Assembly: GCA_024760905.1 (NCBI GenBank)
Contig: CM045729.1
Span: forward strand, 46,734,580 to 46,798,579
Reading direction: 5' to 3'
DNA length: 64,000 nt
Source: Plotosus lineatus
Taxonomy: Eukaryota; Chordata; Actinopteri; Siluriformes; Plotosidae
Shown here: positions 56,525 through 64,000 of the stretch, one piece after another
Numbering within the stretch: position 1 is the first letter of the stretch
Layout of the letters: each line of letters begins with the position of its first letter
Notes under the pieces: generated by a model
Databases searched by the model: none
Told to the model about the DNA's origin: nothing
The model's input: the letters and a program-made list of their open reading frames with translations, nothing else
Program-made: the position numbers and the translations under genes

Positions 56525-56645
56525 CCTTAAGTAGTCTAAAACTTTTGGCAATCTTGATCACTTCATCAAATAATCACGATTAGATCAAGTAATATTTGTC
56601 ACTTTAAACAATCATGGTTAGATCAGGTAATCATGATTTGGCTCA
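56525..56645. repeat. Degenerate ~36-bp tandem repeat, right part
   Basis: AATCTTGATCACTTCATCAA, then AATAATCACGATTAGATCAA and AATATTTGTCACTTTAAACA continue the array interrupted by the hAT insertion. Confidence 0.75.
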
Positions 56646-57025
56646 CATACTTTTAAACAATCAGAATTAAGTAAATTGCGATATTAATAGTGGAATTTTG
56701 CAGTAGTGTTTTTGCAGTTTTTCATGAACTTGAAATGACTACTTTTAGTGCCATGTTATGTAACTTCACAGATGTTTTCCATTTGAGAAAAATTCCTCAA
56801 AGAGCAACTATGTCCTGCATTTTTGTTCGTGTCCTGTTAGAGTATGTGTCATAGGGCTCTGGCCTTTGCTCTGGTCAAGAGGGATGTCTTATGCAATGCA
56901 GCAGCCCAAGAGGGAGAAAGAGGAATCCATTACATCCTGCCCATTTCCTGTTCACATTAGACTGTCCTCCTCCTCACACGGATCAGTGTCTTCTGTACTC
57001 TAAGGCTATGCATTACTCCCTTCGA
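56646..57025. other. Noncoding stretch, nothing recognised
   Basis: No feature seen. Confidence 0.5.
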
Positions 57026-57238
57026 AAGTGGTTCTAACTGTATGAATGTGTGTGTAACATGAGTGGAAGCAGTGATACAGATGTGTGTGGCTGCTGTAGT
57101 AGTTGAGTGCCAGCAGGGCAGCTTGAAGCAGATACAGGATTAAAGATGCTGTCTTGGTCTCTGATTGCTTTGGCATCTTTTGGATTTGAACTCATGATCT
57201 CCAGATTTTTTTGTTGTTGCGCCACTTGGGAGCCCCAA
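57026..57238 (-). repeat. S4-like SINE head fragment
   Basis: Read backwards: GGGGCTCCCAAGTGGCGCAA and GATCATGAGTTCAAATCCAA, an A- and B-box-like pair close to the S4 head. The tail is not recognisable. Confidence 0.55.
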
Positions 57239-57747
57239 TGCTGTGATCTTTAGACCTCTAGAAAAATTTTCTGATATCCAAGATTGCTAAAAGTACTTTT
57301 TCTCTTTAACAATAATAACAAAGAAAGTAGTGTTCGTTCTCTTTTCATGTTCTTTTGGCCACTTGTAGCCATTTCTATCCTTTCTATCATCTCTCAAAAT
57401 GTAAATTCAGAACTTGAAACTTCCGTTTTTGCTGCTGTTGTTAATGTTTGGTATTAGCACTAGTGGAGAAATCTTCAGCAATCTTCAAAAAACTGTAGTG
57501 CCATGGAAAATGGGACTTATTATTAAACCAATGTATGGATAGAGACCAGTAGCTGTACAGCTATACTGTCTTTTATCTTGTGGAACTTCATTTCACTCCC
57601 TCACCTACTTCTATATAAATTATTGCCATCTGACAAATCAGGCAAACTTTGATCCAAGATTAGCACCCCTGCTGTTTTTAGCTTTCTGATGCTGTTTCAC
57701 ACACATGTGTGCTCACACCCAGTCCTTTTGGTCTAGGCGATGTCAAC

Positions 57748-57750
<3 letters not shown>
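57239..57750. other. Noncoding stretch, nothing recognised
   Basis: No feature seen. Confidence 0.5.

Positions 57751-57820
<70 letters not shown>
57751..57820. repeat. (TG)n microsatellite
   Basis: About 35 uninterrupted TG units. Confidence 0.95.
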
Positions 57821-57821
<1 letters not shown>

Positions 57822-58229
57822 TCAGATAGCAAACGTCCTACATCCCATGCTTGCCAAATTCCAGTCCAAATCACAGGGCAGATAACCACAGGGAGCTAAT
57901 TGTAGCACCATTGCTTCAAAGCTCCCCTTTAATTCCGTCCATTCTCATATTCACTTTTGTGCCATCTATTTATACATTTTTTGTTGGCAGAAATGTCCTG
58001 GGAAGATTTGAATTCAGGGAGGAGAGGAAGTGTTGGTGAGAGTTGTAGAATGTTGACTCCATTATTATCTGTGTAAAAACAGTACAGTGTTGTATTATTC
58101 AGTTCACATTTTGGGAATTGGAATGCATCTTCTGGTGGCCAAACCTTGCTTGAAATTCTATACCTGTATTTTTGTTTTTGGTTTACTGTAGTAGTATACA
58201 TACATACATACATACATACAAATAGACAT
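57821..58229. other. Noncoding stretch, nothing recognised
   Basis: Ends with a short (CATA)n run at 58196-58220. Confidence 0.5.
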
Positions 58230-58591
58230 ATATCCCACTCCACACCACTGCTACAGTCTCTCCACTGGCTTCCTGTACCTGCTTGTATTTGATCTAAAAC
58301 ACTAATGCTTGCCTAGAAAGCCAAAAATGGACCTGCACCCTCCTACCTCAAAGCACTTATCACACCTCACACTGCACCACGTTCTCTCAGATCTTCTAAC
58401 ACTGCAAGACTGATCCCTCCCTCTACCAAGAGACAAGGGAAAAACACATCTAAATTATTCTGTGTTCTAGCTCCAAGGTGGTGGAATGAACTTCCTCTGG
58501 ACTTCCGGACAGCTGAGTCACTGGGTATCTTGAAACGATGGCCGAAAGCTTACCTTTTTCAGCAGTACTTAGATTAGGCACTATGCTGTAT

Positions 58592-58637
<46 letters not shown>

Positions 58638-58772
58638 CCCCACACAACACCTACCATCTGAGTATGTGTTCTAATAAACCAGTACAAGAATACATTCACT
58701 GATAGAGACTTTAAAGCTCTTCTGAAAGTCGCTCTGGATAACAGCGTCTGCTAAGTGCTGTAAATGTAAATG
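58230..58772 (+). mobile_element. L2-like LINE 3' end
   Basis: The + strand reads QSLHWLPVPACI, stop, KTLMLA, stop, KAKNGPAPSYLKALI, then PRSLRSSNTARLIPPSTKRQ and FCVLAPRWWNELPLDFRTAE, ending AYLFQQYLD with a stop at 58575-58577. This LHWLPV to WWNELP layout is the C-terminus of L2/CR1-group reverse transcriptases. The 3' UTR contains a (CA)n tract (58592-58634) and ends with GTCGCTCTGGATAACAGCGT and CTGTAAATGTAAATG, the classic L2-type 3' repeat. Two stops mark it as dead. Confidence 0.85.
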
Positions 58773-59037
58773 GTTGGGGCTGAATAACCTGATTATTTTA
58801 TTTTCGTTATTAATCACTTAGTTCTTAATCTACCGCTATTCTGTTGTATTCATAGTTTAAGTGTCAGGCAGAGCAGCAGTTCAGAAAAATTTATTTGTTT
58901 TTATGGTGTGGATTATTTGGTGTTTTTGGTCCAAAATATTTGATTTGTGTTTGTGTTAAAATGTGCCACTAAAGATTTGGAAAGAAAGTTATGACTTGAA
59001 TTTTGACAATGATTGCTTGCTCCATTTATGGATGAGC
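58773..59037. other. Noncoding stretch, nothing recognised
   Basis: Short unique sequence. Confidence 0.5.
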
Positions 59038-59173
59038 TCTCAGAAGCATTTATGACAGGAGATGATGTCCAAGTGTGCTGCTGTCTCTCTTTTGCTCGCT
59101 CTCATTCTCAGAAGCATTTATGACAGGAGATGATGTCCAAGTGTACTGCTGTCTCTCTTTTGCTCGCTCTCAT
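59038..59173. repeat. 68-bp tandem duplication
   Basis: Two almost identical units starting CTCAGAAGCATTTATGACAG at 59038 and 59106 differ at about one base (AAGTGTGCTG versus AAGTGTACTG). Confidence 0.93.
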
Positions 59174-59548
59174 TCTCTTTCTCGCTGTCTCTCACTCTCC
59201 CCTGCTCTTTTTCACACCAATAAACACATACACACGGTCTACATCTGTTTATCCCATGTGTTTATATAGACTGCAGGCATTGCTCTGTCAACAATAAATC
59301 ATTCACATTGTTGCTTGGAACTTCAAAGATGGTTTAGTTTTTATAAGTAATAATTACCCAGTGATGATGGTGTCATTTGGAACATCATGGAAACATGATG
59401 TATAAACAAAGTCTGATCTTCCTCCTAATGGGTGTATGCCAGGGGATTTATTTACACATTAACACTAGAGGGCAGTGTAAGCTCATTATTGATTTATCCT
59501 CAGGCAGTAAACAGTACATTTGTTTGTTTGTGTAAATAAAGCAAATTG
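59174..59548. other. Noncoding stretch, nothing recognised
   Basis: CT-rich at the left, otherwise unique. Confidence 0.5.
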
Positions 59549-59559
59549 ACATTGTTTAT

Positions 59560-59837
59560 CTTCTTTCTTCTTTTCTTTCGGCTTTTTCCCGTGGAACCAT
59601 CTGATTTGCACGTTTGATTTGGCATGGGGTTTTTACGTCGGATGCCCTTCCTGTCACAACCCTTTTAGCAAGGGACAGAAACACGCTGACGGCTTTGTAG
59701 CTACTCTTTATGAAAGTCAGCAATGGTTCTTCGACATGCCTCTCACCATAGACATTGAGAGACATGGCCCACCTTTGATAACCCAGTTAGCTGCATTGGG
59801 GGGGACAGTGACAACCTTGTGGGGACTTGAACCCCCA
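59560..59837 (-). mobile_element. S1a SINE, head truncated, internally deleted
   Basis: ACATTGTTTAT at 59549 and ACATTGTTCAT at 59838 are near-identical flanks. The insert holds the RTE-like tail (TTCTTTCGGCTTTTTCCC), the core GGATGCCCTTCCTGTCACAA, and stops at GGGGACTTGAACCCCCAAC, the B-box region, without the rest of the tRNA-like head. Confidence 0.85.
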
Positions 59838-59848
59838 ACATTGTTCAT

Positions 59849-60189
59849 ATCTGACCTAAATAAGGTCATTGTGTCACTAAAAATAACATTTAAGATGTTT
59901 GCTGTTGTTGCTTTAAAGAGTGATGCTGGGTTATTTTATGACCTGGAGCAGGGGCCTCTAGTCCAGTTTCTGAAGAGCTACTTTTCTGAAGACCTGAGGT
60001 CATTCCTGAAAGTCAGCACACTTGACCATGTGATTATTACCTGAAAAAGTTCTTGATCAACTAAAAGAAGTTTGTTTAGATATTGATTGAGGGTAAACTC
60101 TGCAGAAGAGTATTTTTTTCAAGAACAGGATTGGAGAGCCCTGACCTAGAGATATAAGGCCAATACATTACAGAATGTTTGTTTCTCAG
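59849..60189 (+). other. Sequence upstream of the first raph1 coding exon
   Basis: Probable 5' intron end. Two acceptor candidates precede the start codon: CATTACAG at 60173 and GTTTGTTTCTCAG at 60189. If the first is used, 16 nt of 5' UTR belong to the exon; if the second, the exon begins exactly at the ATG. Confidence 0.6.
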
Positions 60190-60309
60190 ATGGAGCAGTT
60201 GTCAGATGATGAGCTGGACCATGCTGCTGAGGAAGACAGTGATAAGGAAGACCAGGACCTGGACCAGATGTTTGGAGCATGGCTTGGGGAGCTGGATAAG
60301 CTAACCAAG
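60190..60309 (+). CDS. raph1: Lamellipodin, coding exon 1 (residues 1-40)
   Basis: Lamellipodin binds active Ras-family GTPases and PI(3,4)P2 through RA-PH domains and brings Ena/VASP proteins to the leading edge to promote actin growth. This exon starts MEQLSDDELDHAAEEDSDKE, an acidic stretch. It continues with DLDQMFGAWLGELDKLTK (residues 23-40), the amphipathic helix that corresponds to the talin-binding segment of the paralogue RIAM. The sequence is nearly the same as mammalian RAPH1 and clearly different from RIAM. The ATG matches the family start. The exon ends in phase 0 at AACCAAG|GTGGGT. The orthologue versus duplicate (raph1a or raph1b) cannot be decided from one window. Confidence 0.95.
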
Positions 60310-60626
60310 GTGGGTGTAGATATGTTTGGGTGAGTATATTAAAATTGAATTATTCGTTCATTCATTTTATAAGCCATTTAGTCCTAATTAGTGTCGTGGG
60401 GATTCTGGCACCCATCACAGCTGACCCTAGCTTACTTTGACAGGAAATATTTCTTTGCAGGTTATAAATGGTTTAGTATTGGTAACCTGCTTATTATTTT
60501 CGGATAAAAGGCACCCTTATCTTAAAATTCATTACATATTGTGTATAATGCCAATGAGATCACTTTACATGTGTATTAATGTCTGGATGTATTTGTTTTA
60601 TTTATTGTGTGCGCATATTTTTGTAG
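60310..60626 (+). other. raph1: raph1 intron, 317 bp
   Basis: Donor GTGGGT, acceptor TTTTTGTAG. It contains an S2-type SINE tail on the - strand at 60355-60430 (CGTTCATTCATTTTATAAGC, CCTAATTAGTGTCGTGGG). Confidence 0.85.
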
Positions 60627-60732
60627 AGTCTTGATGATGGAAAGTCAGAGACGGGGGTGCAGAAAGCTCCTCTCCGACAAGAGACTAACATGGCAAACTT
60701 CTCATACCGCTTCTCCATATATAACATCAACG
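60627..60732 (+). CDS. raph1: Lamellipodin, coding exon 2 (residues 41-75)
   Basis: Reads SLDDGKSETGVQKAPLRQET then NMANFSYRFSIYNIN. The block LRQETNMANFSYRFSIYN is a strongly conserved lamellipodin signature between the talin-binding helix and the second N-terminal helix. Length 106 nt; it enters in phase 0 and leaves in phase 1, splitting a glutamate codon as AACG|GTCAGT. Compared with mammals the short linker between KLT and PLRQE differs, as expected for a fish copy. No frameshift or stop. Confidence 0.95.
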
Positions 60733-61205
60733 GTCAGTGTGCTGTTCCATGTTTTATACCCAAAGACATGCATTCTGTAACACACACACCAGGATATAGT
60801 TAAGCTCTATATGTGAACTTGTGGGGCTGGTGGTGTGGTTAGGGTGCTGGGTTCATGATCGAGATTTTGTGAGTTCGAATTCCCTTTAAACCCCCACCGT
60901 GCTAAGACCCCTTGGCAAGGTCTAAACCACAGTTATTAGCTCTACCTGAGCTGGATCAGAGCTGCACAGCTCCACCTCTTTTTGTTTGAAGGCATGTGTA
61001 GTTTAAACGGTGAAAAAAGGGCATCTTGACTCATTTCATCAAAGTTGCAAACATTAAACTGTTCTTTTAGGCTAAATATTTCAGAGACCTATCATGGAAT
61101 ATTTTGAATGTCATTAATATGTAATGATTCAGTTCAAGTCATTTTCATGGTCACTTTTTCACTGCTAGTAATTAAATGTGTGCACTTCCTTACTTTGCCT
61201 CACAG
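60733..61205 (+). other. raph1: raph1 intron, 473 bp
   Basis: Donor GTCAGT, acceptor TACTTTGCCTCACAG. An S3 SINE head occupies 60821-60930 (GTGGGGCTGGTGGTGTGGTT, GTGAGTTCGAATTCCC, GTGCTAAGACCCCTTGGCAA), without the S3 core and tail. Confidence 0.85.
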
Positions 61206-61810
61206 AGGCTCTAAACCAGGGAGACTCTGTTGATTTGGATGCTCTAATGGCCGACCTCTGCACTATCGAGCAAGAACTGAGCACGATCGGCAAACCAAGT
61301 AGTGGCTCCGCGCGCCTCAGCCTGACTGGAGATGGCAAAGTGCGTCAGAAACCTCCAGCTAGCCGGAGCCACAGTGTGAAGCATACAGGTGGAAGTGGAG
61401 GTAGCAGTGGAGGTAGTGGGGGCAGCAGTAGTAGCAGCAGCACTCGGGTGTCACCTGCATCCACTATCAGGCCTGCACTCGCCTCAAACTTCTCCTTGGA
61501 TGACATCACAGCCCAGCTAGAGCGTGCTTCACAGAGCATGGATGAAGCAGCACGCCTGAGCACAGCATCCCTCGCCTCTACTGCCTCGGCACCTTATTCT
61601 TCCTCTACAATGAGGAGGCCTGCCCATCAGCATCACCGGCGAACAGGATCGGTAGGAACAGTCATCGAGCATGAGGTGAGATCCATTGTGCACTCGTCGC
61701 GATCCAGCATCAATTCTGCATCAGCTTCCAGTGTGGACTCACTGGATATGGAAAAGTCGAGGCAGCCGGAGCAAGACAGACTACAGGAGCACAGCCAGCA
61801 GAGCTCAGAG
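61206..61810 (+). CDS. raph1: Lamellipodin, coding exon 3 (residues 76-277)
   Basis: Continues in phase with EALNQGDSVDLDALMADLCT then IEQELSTIG (residues 76-104), a conserved helical segment. A low-complexity Gly/Ser tract follows (about residues 137-154). Next comes NFSLDDITAQLERASQSMDE (170-189), HHRRTGSVGT (218-227) and the Ser-rich SSRSSINSASASSVDSLDME (239-258). These blocks occur in the same order in mammalian RAPH1 ahead of the RA domain. The Gly/Ser tract is coded by drifting GGWAGT/AGC triplets and is likely length-variable. The exon is 605 nt and ends in phase 0 at AGCTCAGAG|GTAACA. The open frame upstream of 61206, including an ATG at 61178, is intron and not the true start. Confidence 0.95.
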
Positions 61811-61865
61811 GTAACACCCTCTTTTAATAGAAACATTAACATCATTAGCTAATTGTTTATAGACA

Positions 61866-64000
<2,135 letters not shown>

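Noticed and set aside
61178..61205. ATG at 61178 as the start of a separate 224-residue protein
   Set aside because: It lies in the intron before a consensus acceptor. The raph1 frame continues across the splice from 60732 to 61206, and the last residues after 61810 are intronic.

Overview
The window is nuclear DNA of a ray-finned (teleost-type) fish. The signs are a vertebrate gene with short GT-AG introns, dense (TA)n/(TG)n/(CA)n microsatellites, several tRNA-derived SINE families, RTE-like and L2-like LINE fragments, a Tc1 transposon with IR/DR ends, hAT elements, and many TA-flanked MITEs with pogo/Tigger-type ends. I cannot name the species. There is no bacterial-type operon, no CRISPR array and no prokaryotic defence system.

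The only protein-coding gene I can support lies at the right end on the + strand. Three consecutive coding exons (60190-60309, 60627-60732, 61206-61810) encode the first 277 residues of lamellipodin (raph1), an adaptor that links Ras-family GTPases and phosphoinositides to Ena/VASP and actin at the leading edge. The splice phases fit (0, 1, 0), and the last donor leads into an intron that runs off the window. The RA-PH domains and the proline-rich tail are not here. The 60 kb upstream has no recognisable coding exon. It is either the large 5' intron of raph1, with noncoding first exons, or intergenic DNA.

The rest is a layered record of transposition. Region by region: 1-5 kb has a broken RTE LINE, a long perfect hairpin and two SINEs with 12- and 17-bp target duplications. 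5-9.8 kb has nested SINEs, a CpG-dense exon-like block (6.74-7.09 kb) and a transposon fragment. 10-16.3 kb has TA-flanked MITEs (families A, B, C and D below), one with an expanded 38-bp minisatellite. 17-20.3 kb has a SINE, a 1.5-kb element with TTAA flanks and a SINE with a perfect 12-bp duplication. 20.3-23.5 kb is unique sequence. 23.6-28.2 kb is MITEs and a LINE 5' end with tandem repeats. 28.2-38 kb is mostly unique with scattered SINEs and one small RTE insertion. 38-45 kb is long (TA)n blocks, MITEs and a 742-bp RTE insertion with a 15-bp duplication. 45-50.3 kb has a hAT-like fragment, RTE copies and a dead Tc1 copy. 50-60 kb is microsatellites, a 1.67-kb hAT element inside a degenerate minisatellite, and an L2-like 3' end. 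60.19 kb onward is raph1.

Family labels used below are mine. MITE A: ends CAGTCGGCCCCC, GTTTCGTAAGT near the right end. MITE B: CAGTAGGCCCTTGACTATTC. MITE C: CAGGGATCCCT. MITE D: CCGTATTCGACATGATAA. SINE S1: head with TGGTCTAGTGG; S1a has an RTE-like tail, S1b an L2-type tail. SINE S2: GGCATAGTGGTTAGCAC head with L2-type tail. S3: tail ending CCTGATGAGCCAC. S4: tail with ACATTGGGGAGAAAA. V-SINE-like: tail with GCTCTGGATAA-type motif. S6: core TTGGGACCGGCATAAGGGGG. Boundaries without a target-site duplication are approximate.
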